A DNA stretch of 43,648 nt from positions 1 to 43,648 of the forward strand of contig NZ_MRCS01000053.1 of the NCBI RefSeq assembly GCF_002303925.1, in the 5' to 3' direction. This stretch comes from Pseudomonas sp. ACN8. GTDB lineage: Bacteria; Pseudomonadota; Gammaproteobacteria; Pseudomonadales; Pseudomonadaceae. A program made the position numbers and the translations under genes. Shown here in pieces: positions 23,550-31,493 of the stretch. Numbering within the stretch: the stretch's first letter is position 1; every line of letters begins with the position of its first letter. The notes under the pieces were generated by a model. That model made no database searches. It saw nothing but the letters and a program-made list of their open reading frames with translations, and was not told where the DNA came from.

Positions 23550-24317
23550 ATGCGCATCGCCTTGCTGTCCGACATGCACCTGTCCGTCAACGCGATCCCG
23601 TTTCCCGCCGTGGAAGCCGACATCGTCGTGCTTGCCGGGGACATCGCCCGGCCGGCCAAGGCCATCGAGTGGGCCAGGGCGTGCCCGGTTCCGCTGCTGT
23701 ATGTGGCGGGCAATCACGAGTTTTATGGTAGTGACCTGATCTCCACCTACGAGCAACTGAACAGCCTGGCGCAAGGCACGCAGATCCACGTTCTGGAACG
23801 CTCGGAGTACGTCCACGACGGCGTGCGTTTTCTCGGCTGCACCTTGTGGTCTGACTATCGCCTGCTCGACAGCCCGGATGATCGGGCGCTGGGCATCGAT
23901 CTGGCGACCCAGCTGATCCGTGACTTCAGCCACATCAGGATTGCCCCCGACTTCCCGGACCTGTTCACACCAGCCATTTCCCAGTGGGTGTTTCTGCAGA
24001 CGGTCGCCTGGCTGGAGGACTGCTTCAGCCGCGACAGCAGCACGCCCACGGTGGTGGTCTCGCATTTCGCCCCGACACGGTCGAGCATCAGCCCGACCTT
24101 TGCCGGTTCGCCGATCAACTCAAGTTTTGTCTCGGACCTCAAAGCGCGGATCAAGGACTGGCAGCCGGCACTGTGGCTGCATGGCCATACCCATGGCAGC
24201 TTCGATTATCGGGTGGGCAACACCCGCGTGGTCTGCAACCCTCGAGGCTATGCCAAGAATGGCATCAATGAAAATCCTGATTTCAATGAGGCTTTCGTGA
24301 TCAATCTGCAGATCTGA
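23550..24317 (+). CDS. Calcineurin-like metallophosphoesterase
   Basis: The 255-residue protein has the ordered metallophosphoesterase motifs: S-D-M-H (residues 8-11), G-D-I, G-N-H-E, S-H-F-A-P and G-H-T-H-G. These bind two metal ions at the active site. No signal peptide or membrane segment is seen, so it is cytoplasmic. The substrate (nucleotide, phosphodiester or protein) cannot be told. It is a single-gene unit after a REPIN. Confidence 0.9.
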   Translation: MRIALLSDMHLSVNAIPFPAVEADIVVLAGDIARPAKAIEWARACPVPLLYVAGNHEFYGSDLISTYEQLNSLAQGTQIHVLERSEYVHDGVRFLGCTLWSDYRLLDSPDDRALGIDLATQLIRDFSHIRIAPDFPDLFTPAISQWVFLQTVAWLEDCFSRDSSTPTVVVSHFAPTRSSISPTFAGSPINSSFVSDLKARIKDWQPALWLHGHTHGSFDYRVGNTRVVCNPRGYAKNGINENPDFNEAFVINLQI

Positions 24318-24444
24318 GGCAACTCCGAAATCAACAGTCTCCAGGCTCGCGCCTGATGCAACGCCAGCAACCCGCTACACTTTCTTCGCTCCGCCGCTGC
24401 ACCGTAGCGGCCAAGACCCCTGACTTCTGATCTGGAGGTATCCC

Positions 24445-25476
24445 ATGAGCGACACCAGCGAACTCACCACCTTTACCGGCTGGGCCGCCACCGCAGCGGG
24501 CGCGCCACTGGAACGCTACAGCTACGACCCCGGTCCGCTGGGCAACGATGAGGTAGAAGTCGCCGTGGAATACTGCGGCGTCTGCCACTCCGACCAGTCG
24601 CTGATCGACAACGATTGGGGCATCAGCCACTACCCGTTCATCCCTGGCCACGAGGTGGTCGGCCGTATCGTGCGCCTGGGCGACCAGGTTCGCGGTCTCG
24701 AAATGGGCCAACGGGTGGGCATCGGTTGGTACAAGGGCAGTTGCATGCATTGCACCTCGTGCATCGAAGGCTCGCATAACCTGTGTCGCACCGTGCAACC
24801 GACCATCATCGGCAGCAACGGCGGCTTTGCCGACCGCATTCGTTCGCACTGGGCCTGGGCCCTGCCGATCCCGGCCGGGCTCGATCCGGCAATGGCCGGG
24901 CCGTTGTTCTGTGCTGGTTCCACCGTGTTCAACCCGCTGGTGGAGTTCGGCATCAAGCCCACCGACCGGGCCGGCGTGGTGGGCATCGGCGGTCTCGGTC
25001 ACCTGGCGCTGCGTTTCCTCAACGCCTGGGGTTGCGAAGTCACGGCGTTCACCTCATCGCTGGGCAAGCAGGACGAAGCCAGGCGTCTGGGCGCGCACAA
25101 GGTGGTCGCCTCGACCGACACCGATGCGCTTAATGCCATTGCCGGCACCCTGGATTTCCTGCTGGTCACCGCCAACGCCAACCTCGACTGGACCGCCATG
25201 CTCGCCACCCTGCGCGGCAAGGGTCGCCTGCACTTTGTCGGCGTCGTGCCCGATGCCATACCGGTGCATGTGTTCAATCTGATTCCCCAGCAAAAAGTCT
25301 TGTCCGCCTCACCGGTCGGCTCACCCGCCAACACCGCGATGATGCTGGAGTTCTGCGCCCGCCATCAGATCCTGCCGCAGGTCGAGATGTTTCCCATGAG
25401 CCGCATCAACGAGGCCGTCGATCATTTGCGCAGTGGCAAGGCGCGCTACCGCGTGGTGCTGGACGCCAGTCAGTGA
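24445..25476 (+). CDS. Zinc-dependent alcohol dehydrogenase (cinnamyl/YahK-like MDR family)
   Basis: The 343-residue MDR-family enzyme carries catalytic zinc ligands in Y-C-G-V-C-H-S-D (Cys44) and P-G-H-E (His69, Glu70). Four structural zinc Cys residues lie in K-G-S-C-M-H-C-T-S-C-I-E-G-S-H-N-L-C. The nucleotide-binding motif is G-I-G-G-L-G-H-L-A. This arrangement matches NADP-dependent cinnamyl-type or YahK-type aldehyde reductases. GGAGG lies before the ATG. It stands alone, with a REP pair after it. Substrate is unknown. Confidence 0.9.
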   Translation: MSDTSELTTFTGWAATAAGAPLERYSYDPGPLGNDEVEVAVEYCGVCHSDQSLIDNDWGISHYPFIPGHEVVGRIVRLGDQVRGLEMGQRVGIGWYKGSCMHCTSCIEGSHNLCRTVQPTIIGSNGGFADRIRSHWAWALPIPAGLDPAMAGPLFCAGSTVFNPLVEFGIKPTDRAGVVGIGGLGHLALRFLNAWGCEVTAFTSSLGKQDEARRLGAHKVVASTDTDALNAIAGTLDFLLVTANANLDWTAMLATLRGKGRLHFVGVVPDAIPVHVFNLIPQQKVLSASPVGSPANTAMMLEFCARHQILPQVEMFPMSRINEAVDHLRSGKARYRVVLDASQ

Positions 25477-25534
25477 CAGGCGACGAACGAAGACTGGTTT
25501 GGAAGTCACTTCATTTTCGACTCAAACGCGGTCT

Positions 25535-25638
25535 CTTGTAGGAGCTGGCTTGCCAGCGATGGTCGTTAACGATAACGCGCGTAAGCTGGATAAACGCGGC
25601 ACATTTGAGTCCATCGCCGGCAAGCCGGCTCCTACAAG
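25535..25638. repeat. REP pair of a second sequence type
   Basis: CTTGTAGGAGCTGGCTTGCC and its inverted partner GGCAAGCCGGCTCCTACAAG flank about 60 bases that contain CGTTAACG. The core GGAGCTGGCTTGCCAGCGA differs from the GAGCGAGCCTGC family elsewhere in the window. It ends five bases before the 3' end of the minus-strand ArnT-like gene, so it lies between convergent genes and may act as an RNA stabiliser or terminator. Confidence 0.85.
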
Positions 25639-25643
25639 TCCCC

Positions 25644-27194
25644 TCAGGGATTGGCTACCTGTACTGGTGCCGATGGCATGTGCGGGTCATTCCAGGTGAA
25701 CCGATAGGCTCTACCGGCCTCTTGCGGCAGGCATTTGCCGTTGTCGGCATCCGCGCCCACGATCGACCAGTTCGCCCGGGCGTTTTCCCCCAGTTCACGG
25801 GCCGCTTCGGGATTGAAGCACTGCTTGAGTACGTCATCCGGCACCAAAGCGTAGGCCTTGGGGTGTTCGCGCAGGTACAGCGCGGCCTTTTCGATGGTCG
25901 AATTGTCCATGCCGAAATGTACGATCGGCTGCCGGGCGAACAACCAGTGCCCCTCCTCCCAGTTGACCAGCACCAGATCGGCGCCCTGAGTCATGGTCGC
26001 CGCCTGGGTCATGAGCACCTGATCAACGTTGGTGCCGTCCTTGAGCGGTTCGATGAAACCACGGGCGAACCACAGCACGAACCAGGTCGCCGCCAGTGCC
26101 GGGAACACCCGACGCAAACCCGGGAGCCGTTTGAACCAGCGCTTGAGCAGCCACGGGATCAACGGCGCGGCGACCAGCACCAGCCCGGGCAGTGCCGGGT
26201 AGATGTACAACTTGCGCTTGCCCGTGCTGATGCAGAAGAACAGCACCACCAGCAGCACCCAGCCGAGCAAGACCAACACCCGGCCGTCGCGTTTTTGTAG
26301 CTGACGGCGCCAGGCCGGCACCAGCCATGGCAACACCAGCACCAACGGCAGCCAGTACTGCGGAATCACGTTGGTGAAGAAATACCAGAACGGTTCGCGG
26401 TGATGCCACGCAGCGGCATAGCGGCCGGCGGTCTGACGCAGGAGGATCTCCCGCGCATAGGCCACTTCGTCTGCGCGGCCATCAACGATGATGGACAAGG
26501 CCAGGGGCAACAGCCAGATCGCAATCGCCGCGAGCATCACTGCTAACCCGAGCAACCACTTGCGTGCTTCACCGGGCATGGCCACCACACCAGGCCAGTC
26601 CTTGCGCATCCCATAGGCATAAGGAATCAGCAACAACGCCGGCAGAAAACCCACGCCTTTGGTGATCACGCCAATGCCCATGGCCGCGCAGCCGGCGTAA
26701 AACCAGCGCCATGCAGGTCCCAGCAGCAGGTGTCGCGCCAGACCGTACAGGCCCAGGGAGGTGAACAGAATCAACAAACTGTCGATCTGACCGGTGCGCA
26801 GAATGCTGTAGGTCTGGTACGTCGCCAGGTACAACAACGCGGCGTTGCGCCCGGTACGCTGGGTCCACAGGCGACGGCCCAGGTCATAGACCATCGCCGT
26901 GACCGTCACCGCCGAAAACAGTCCCGGGATATAAAGGGCGATGTTGGGCTTGCCGGTCAGCCAGGTGAAGAACGCCACCGCCCACATGAAAATCGGCGGT
27001 TTGTCGCCGTAGATCTCGGCGGCCCGATGCGGGATCAGCCACGAGCCGTTCTGCAACATCTCCAGTGCGACACCGAGGAAACGTTCTTCGTCCACATTCT
27101 GCGCCTGACGCAGGCCCATTCCCGCGCCGATCAGCAACAGGGCAAGCAGCATCACCCCCAGGCACTCGACCCTGGGCGACAACGATCTACGCAT
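25644..27194 (-). CDS. ArnT-like glycosyltransferase (GT39/GT83 family), inner membrane
   Basis: The 516-residue protein has about 11-12 membrane segments. The first external loop contains N-V-D-E-E-R-F, the acidic pair expected in the active site of polyprenyl-phosphate-sugar transferases such as ArnT and protein mannosyltransferases. K-P-P-I-F-M-W and the C-terminal periplasmic domain fit the same family. It is last in a four-gene operon and begins three bases after the LpxB-N gene. It is inferred to move a sugar from an undecaprenyl-phosphate carrier onto an envelope acceptor such as lipid A. The usual arn genes (arnA, arnB, arnD) are absent here. Confidence 0.87.
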   Translation of the reverse strand: MRRSLSPRVECLGVMLLALLLIGAGMGLRQAQNVDEERFLGVALEMLQNGSWLIPHRAAEIYGDKPPIFMWAVAFFTWLTGKPNIALYIPGLFSAVTVTAMVYDLGRRLWTQRTGRNAALLYLATYQTYSILRTGQIDSLLILFTSLGLYGLARHLLLGPAWRWFYAGCAAMGIGVITKGVGFLPALLLIPYAYGMRKDWPGVVAMPGEARKWLLGLAVMLAAIAIWLLPLALSIIVDGRADEVAYAREILLRQTAGRYAAAWHHREPFWYFFTNVIPQYWLPLVLVLPWLVPAWRRQLQKRDGRVLVLLGWVLLVVLFFCISTGKRKLYIYPALPGLVLVAAPLIPWLLKRWFKRLPGLRRVFPALAATWFVLWFARGFIEPLKDGTNVDQVLMTQAATMTQGADLVLVNWEEGHWLFARQPIVHFGMDNSTIEKAALYLREHPKAYALVPDDVLKQCFNPEAARELGENARANWSIVGADADNGKCLPQEAGRAYRFTWNDPHMPSAPVQVANP

Positions 27195-27197
27195 GGC

Positions 27198-27476
27198 TTA
27201 TTCCTTTGCGCTTCTGCTTTTGGCAATCAATTGCAGGTTGCGAAAATAGACGAGGGAGCCAAAGGCCTGCCCAACGATGAACACCGGGTCCTGGCGGTAT
27301 ATGGCGTAGGCGAGCAACAAGGTGCTGCCGACGATGCTCAGGTACCAGAAGTTGGTCGGGATCACGCTGCGTTTCTTGTACTCGCTGTACAACCACTGCA
27401 AGACAAACCGCCCGGTAAAGGCAGCCTGCCCGGCAAAGCCGACCAGCAACCACAGGGTTTCACGGGTCAAAATCAT
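27198..27476 (-). CDS. Small membrane protein with lipid-A-disaccharide synthase N-terminal (LpxB-N) domain
   Basis: The 92-residue protein has about three membrane segments with L-L-V-G-F-A-G-Q-A-A-F-T-G-R-F-V-L-Q-W and Q-A-F-G-S-L-V-Y-F-R-N-L-Q-L-I. It matches the short domain seen at the N-terminus of some LpxB proteins and as a free protein beside glycosyltransferases. The ATG at 27476 overlaps the preceding gene by four bases. Its role is unknown; carrier-lipid handling or support of the partner transferase is plausible. Conserved charged residues (R-F near the first helix, Y-S-E-Y-K-K-R-S) are visible. Confidence 0.85.
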   Translation of the reverse strand: MILTRETLWLLVGFAGQAAFTGRFVLQWLYSEYKKRSVIPTNFWYLSIVGSTLLLAYAIYRQDPVFIVGQAFGSLVYFRNLQLIAKSRSAKE

Positions 27477-28213
27477 CCTTCGAGCTCCTGGGCGTGGGTG
27501 TTCAGGCGCGTGCGTTTGATCAGCCACCAGACACCGATCAGGTCAAGAATGCCGACCAGCGCGCGGTCGAGATTGCCGTATTTCGACACCCCGGCCGTGC
27601 GCGGCCGGTGGTTGACCGGGTGCACGATCATGCGTCCGTTATGGCGCTGGATCAGCGCCGGAATATAGCGATGCATGTGGTCGAAGTACGGCAGCCGCAA
27701 GAACGCCGCGCGCTCGATCAGCTTCAGGCCGCAACCGGTGTCCGGGGTGGCGTCCTTGAGCAGGCGCCGGCGCAGGTTGTTGGCGAACCGCGAGGCGTAG
27801 CGTTTGCTCGCGGTGTCGCGGCGATTGACCCGGTGCCCGGCCACCAGTTGCACGTCGACCTTGCCTGGCTCGCCGCGCACCAGCGCGAGCATGCCGGGAA
27901 TGTCCGCCGGATCGTTCTGACCGTCGCCATCGAGGGTCGCCAGCCACTGCCCGCGAGCCTCCCGTGCCGCGTGATACAGCGAGGTGCTCTGCCCCAGCGA
28001 CCGCTCGTGATGCAGGATACGCAAGGTGTTCAGGCCGTTTTGACGAATCTGCCGCAGTTCCTGCAGGGTCGAATCGGTGCTGCCGTCGTCGACCACGATG
28101 ATTTCGTAGGATTCATCGGCCAGCGCCACGCGGATTTCCTCCAGTAGCGGCTTGAGGTTGTTCGCTTCGTTCCTGGCGGGAATCAGTACGGATACAAAAA
28201 TGTCTTGGCTCAT
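27473..28213 (-). CDS. Family 2 glycosyltransferase (polyprenyl-phosphate sugar synthase, ArnC/DPM1-like)
   Basis: The 246-residue protein begins V-S-V-L-I-P-A-R-N-E and has the nucleotide-binding V-D-D-G-S (residues 41-45) and metal-binding D-G-D-G-Q-N-D-P (95-102). It lacks the two C-terminal membrane helices of ArnC, so it is of the short dolichol-phosphate-mannose-synthase kind. It would transfer a sugar from a UDP donor to undecaprenyl phosphate on the cytoplasmic face. Its 3' end overlaps the LpxB-N gene by four bases, and an epimerase gene lies 50 bases upstream. Confidence 0.9.
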   Translation of the reverse strand: MSQDIFVSVLIPARNEANNLKPLLEEIRVALADESYEIIVVDDGSTDSTLQELRQIRQNGLNTLRILHHERSLGQSTSLYHAAREARGQWLATLDGDGQNDPADIPGMLALVRGEPGKVDVQLVAGHRVNRRDTASKRYASRFANNLRRRLLKDATPDTGCGLKLIERAAFLRLPYFDHMHRYIPALIQRHNGRMIVHPVNHRPRTAGVSKYGNLDRALVGILDLIGVWWLIKRTRLNTHAQELEG

Positions 28214-28262
28214 GGGGTCTCTCTCGCCTTTTTTGATTTTTTGGAGATCAGAGGCGAACGCT

Positions 28263-29240
28263 TCAAATCCGGTAGAACTGCCGATACCACTTCACAAATG
28301 CTCTGACGCCGGTTTCCAGCGTCACCTGCGGGCTGAAGCCCACCCACTCGGCCAGCGCCGAGACATCGGCCCAGGTCTTGACCACATCTCCGGCCTGCAT
28401 CGGCAGGTAGTTGCGCCGGGCTTGCAGGTCCAGGGCTGATTCCAGGCACTCGACGAAATCCAGCAACGCCACCGGCATGCCGCGACCGATGTTGAACAGC
28501 CGGTTGACCCCGGCGGCAGATCCTTCCGGCACCGGAGGCTTTGGGCGCAGTCGGGCGATGCCTTCGACAATGTCGTCGACACAGGTAAAGTCGCGGGACA
28601 TCTGCCCCTGGTTGTAAATGTCGATGGGCAGGCCTTTGAGAATGGCGTCGGTGAACTTGAACAGCGCCATGTCCGGGCGCCCCCACGGGCCGTAGACGGT
28701 AAAAAAGCGCAGGCCACTGGCTTTCAGGCCATACAAATGGCAGTAACTTTCGGCCAGCAGTTCATTGGCACGCTTGCTGGCGGCATACAGCGAAACGGGA
28801 TGTTCGACAGGGTCCTCGACACTGAATGGCAGCTTGCTGTTGGCGCCGTACACCGAACTGCTCGAGGCGTAGATCAGGTGCTCGGAGCGATGGTGCCGAC
28901 AGGCTTCGAGCACATTGAGGAAACCCACCAGGTTCGATTGCCCATAGATATCCGGGTTGTCCAGCGAATAGCGCACTCCAGCCTGGGCGGCCAGGTGCAC
29001 CACCTCGGTAAAGGCGTGTTCCTGAAACAGGCTCATCAGGGCCGTTTTGTCGACGATGTCCATTTTCCGGAAACGAAACCCCGGCAGCGTCTCCAGCACC
29101 TTGAGGCGTGCGTGCTTGAGTTCCACGTCGTAGTAGTCGTTGAGGTTGTCGATACCGACGACCTCCTGACCCTCGCGGCACAAGCGCTGGACCGTATGAA
29201 AGCCGATGAAACCGGCCGCACCGGTGACCAGGACGGTCAT
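28263..29240 (-). CDS. NAD-dependent epimerase, probable UDP-glucuronate 4-epimerase
   Basis: The 325-residue short-chain dehydrogenase-type protein has the Rossmann motif G-A-A-G-F-I-G (7-13), S-S-S-S-V-Y-G and the catalytic Tyr152-x-x-x-Lys156. The patterns D-N-L-N-D-Y-Y-D, A-A-Q-A-G-V-R-Y-S-L and F-F-T-V-Y-G-P-W-G-R-P-D-M-A match UDP-glucuronate 4-epimerases, which make UDP-galacturonate. It is the first gene of the operon and would supply the donor for the synthase and ArnT-like transferase that follow. UDP-glucose 4-epimerase activity is the alternative. The ribosome site before the ATG is weak. Confidence 0.88.
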   Translation of the reverse strand: MTVLVTGAAGFIGFHTVQRLCREGQEVVGIDNLNDYYDVELKHARLKVLETLPGFRFRKMDIVDKTALMSLFQEHAFTEVVHLAAQAGVRYSLDNPDIYGQSNLVGFLNVLEACRHHRSEHLIYASSSSVYGANSKLPFSVEDPVEHPVSLYAASKRANELLAESYCHLYGLKASGLRFFTVYGPWGRPDMALFKFTDAILKGLPIDIYNQGQMSRDFTCVDDIVEGIARLRPKPPVPEGSAAGVNRLFNIGRGMPVALLDFVECLESALDLQARRNYLPMQAGDVVKTWADVSALAEWVGFSPQVTLETGVRAFVKWYRQFYRI

Positions 29241-29438
29241 GGGAAACGCGCCGGCGACTGCGCCGCGATCGACGCGAGGTTACTGATCCGGACCCTCGTC
29301 AACTTCATGTGTAGTCCCTGTTTATGGCTTCATTCGCGCACGGTTGCGTTATGAAGCTTATAAAACAGGCACATTTCAGTTTGGATAACGCCTGGCACTA
29401 CCTCGGAAAAATAAAATATCCGGCCGAAAACACCGCGG

Positions 29439-30059
29439 CTATCTGGCCGATCCGCCATGGGGTTTGTAAAACCGGAACAAACCGATATCCACGGTCTTGA
29501 TGTATTGCCTGGCCCAATCCGGCTTGACCGTACGATCATGGAAATACAGGGCACCGTTGGTGCGATCCGGCAGTTCCTTGTTCAGGGCCTTGCGCGCGAT
29601 TTCCTTGGCCATCGCGTAAGGCACCTCTTCCTGGACCGAATCGGATTTGCCGTCGCACCACCAGGAGAACTGGCAACTCTGGGTCTGCGAACCCTGTTTG
29701 ACCACTTTGCATACCGTGTCCGGAAAACCTTCGTGGCCCAGGCGATTCATGACCACATTGGCCACCGCCTCCATGTCGGCGGCGTCCTTGCCCTTGGCTT
29801 CCCAGTAAATGGACCGGGCCAGGCAGGTGATTGCATCGTCCAGCGGCGCGGTGCCGACCGGGTCGACGGCCTGGACTTCGGACGGGGTAATGGCTTCGGC
29901 CTTGGGCGCCGGTGCGGGGCTGTTGCTCTCGGCGGCTTTCTGTTCCAGCACTTCGGCCTTGTTCTCGGCCGCTTGCTGCTTTTGCGCTTGATCCGTAGCG
30001 GATACCGGGCCAGCAAGCAACGTCAGTGCGAAGCAGGTGGCGATCCAGTCGAGGCGCAT
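29439..30059 (-). CDS. Secreted cell-wall hydrolase, SleB family
   Basis: The 206-residue protein has a Sec signal peptide (about residues 1-22), a Gln/Ala/Glu-rich linker (25-60), and a SleB hydrolase domain. That domain shows A-R-S-I-Y-W-E-A-K-G, where the Glu is the likely catalytic acid, then V-A-N-V-V-M-N-R and the ending W-A-R-Q-Y. Such proteins cut peptidoglycan; in spore formers SleB acts in germination, while in Gram-negatives the role is cell-wall remodelling. I chose the ATG at 30059 (an in-frame GTG lies four codons upstream). It diverges from the CAP-domain gene. Confidence 0.85.
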   Translation of the reverse strand: MRLDWIATCFALTLLAGPVSATDQAQKQQAAENKAEVLEQKAAESNSPAPAPKAEAITPSEVQAVDPVGTAPLDDAITCLARSIYWEAKGKDAADMEAVANVVMNRLGHEGFPDTVCKVVKQGSQTQSCQFSWWCDGKSDSVQEEVPYAMAKEIARKALNKELPDRTNGALYFHDRTVKPDWARQYIKTVDIGLFRFYKPHGGSAR

Positions 30060-30200
30060 GGTCGGTGTCACTCGGTGAGTGGTTCAATTGAGTCTAGTAG
30101 TGAAATGATTTCGCCCACCCCACTACACTCTGGATAAATCCGTTGTCTTAGCTGGGCCAACTTCGCGCATCATGGGCGCAATCTGCTCAAGGGGATATTC

Positions 30201-31052
30201 ATGGGTTTCATCTCATCCGCAATGCGTTTGGCCGGTGTGTCACTGGGCCTGGTATTCGCCGCCAACGTCGTGGCGGCCGACGAAACGCAATTGATCGAAT
30301 CGATCAATGTCTACCGCAGCCAACTGCAGCGCTGTGCAGGCCAGGTTTCATCGGAGCTTCCACCGCTGTCGGCCGACCCGCGCCTGGTGCTGACCGCCCC
30401 GAGCATCGGTAATCTGCAGCAGGCCATGGCCACTGCCGGTTATCCCATGAAAAATGTGCAGGCCATCAGCCTGTCCGGGCCTCGTGATGCGGCGTCGGCG
30501 ATGAAGGCGATCCAGGAGAGCTTTTGCCAGATCGTCCTCGACCCGCAATTCGTCGACGTCGGCGTCAGCCGCCAGGACAATCAGTGGCGCATCGTCGTGG
30601 CACGACCGTTATTGAGCGCACGCCTGGGCGACTGGCAGACCGAGGGCCAGAAGCTGCTCATCGAGCTCAACGCAGCACGGGCCAAGCCGCGTCAATGCGG
30701 CACCCAGTCTTTCAATGCGACCGCGCCGCTGGCCTGGAACGCCACGCTGGCCACCGCCGCCGAAACCCACTCGCGCGCCATGGCCAACAACAACTTCTTC
30801 GACCACAAGGACCGCGACGGCCGCACCCCGGGCGACCGCGCGGAACTGGCCGGCTACAACTTCCAGCAGATCGGCGAAAACATCGCCGCCGGGCAAGACA
30901 GCGTACGCAAAGTGGTCGAAGGCTGGCTGACCAGCCCCGGTCATTGCGCCAACCTGATGAACCCGCAGTTCAACGAATTGGGCGCGGCCTATGCGAATGA
31001 TCCGAAGAGCGATGCGGGGATCTACTGGACGGCGATGTTTGGGGCCCAGTGA
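30201..31052 (+). CDS. Secreted CAP-domain (SCP/PR1) protein
   Basis: The 283-residue protein has a signal peptide ending near residue 26 (V-V-A-A-D). The C-terminal CAP domain (about 150-283) shows L-N-A-A-R, W-N-A-T-L-A-T-A-A-E-T-H-S-R-A-M-A, N-N-N-F-F-D-H, G-E-N-I-A-A-G and G-H-C-A-N-L-M-N-P-Q-F. The paired His and Glu residues line the conserved CAP cavity. The region before it is family-specific. AAGGGG precedes the ATG. Function of bacterial CAP proteins is mostly unknown. No terminator is visible after it. Confidence 0.9.
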   Translation: MGFISSAMRLAGVSLGLVFAANVVAADETQLIESINVYRSQLQRCAGQVSSELPPLSADPRLVLTAPSIGNLQQAMATAGYPMKNVQAISLSGPRDAASAMKAIQESFCQIVLDPQFVDVGVSRQDNQWRIVVARPLLSARLGDWQTEGQKLLIELNAARAKPRQCGTQSFNATAPLAWNATLATAAETHSRAMANNNFFDHKDRDGRTPGDRAELAGYNFQQIGENIAAGQDSVRKVVEGWLTSPGHCANLMNPQFNELGAAYANDPKSDAGIYWTAMFGAQ

Positions 31053-31351
31053 GCAATTTGGCAAGTTTCTTTACGGTGACAACATGACAAGCATCCCGAT
31101 AGGTTTGATTGTCGGCATGCGCGGTGGCGCTCGGTTTTGGAGAAAATCACACCGCCTACCCAGGGAAAAATCTGCTCCATCATGGTTTTTTCTTTATTTT
31201 CAGTCGCTTGAATTAACTAAAAGTAATTTTTAAAGCCAAATTAAGTTCATCATAGAGCTGGTCGATCAATCGGTTATTAATAGTGATTGGACACCTCTCG
31301 AAGCTACTCTTAGCCTGCGCTCAACAAATCCGCAAATAACGGAATTCGTAA
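31053..31351. other. AT-rich intergenic region
   Basis: This stretch between the CAP gene and a REP pair is distinctly AT-rich from about 31170 to 31290. A 49-codon frame (31084-31233) lacks a good ribosome site and has poor codon use, so I do not call it. TTGGAC near 31290 could be part of a moaA promoter. I see no riboswitch or terminator that I can defend. Confidence 0.3.
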
Positions 31352-31467
31352 CTGTAGGAGCGAGCCTGCTCCGGGCGGCGATCCGACGATGGCCCCAAGG
31401 ACACCGCGTTCAACCAGAAACCGCGCGTAATCGTTAACGACCATCGCGAGCAGGCTCGCTCCTACAG
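31352..31467. repeat. Diverged REP pair immediately upstream of moaA
   Basis: CTGTAGGAGCGAGCCTGCTC and GAGCAGGCTCGCTCCTACAG face each other about 75 bases apart. The left copy has a changed inner part (CCGGGCGGCG instead of GCGATGGCG), and CGTTAACG lies inside, as in the second-type pair at 25535. It ends 26 bases before the moaA ATG, so the moaA leader transcript may contain it. Confidence 0.85.
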
Positions 31468-31493
31468 ATTTTTCGGTGCCTAGAGAAAAAATC

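Noticed and set aside
31084..31233. A 49-codon frame after the CAP-domain gene
   Set aside because: It has a weak ribosome site, poor codon use and no recognisable feature.
31053..31493. A molybdenum-cofactor riboswitch before moaA
   Set aside because: The region is AT-rich and then a REP pair. I could not find the expected conserved stems, so no riboswitch is claimed.
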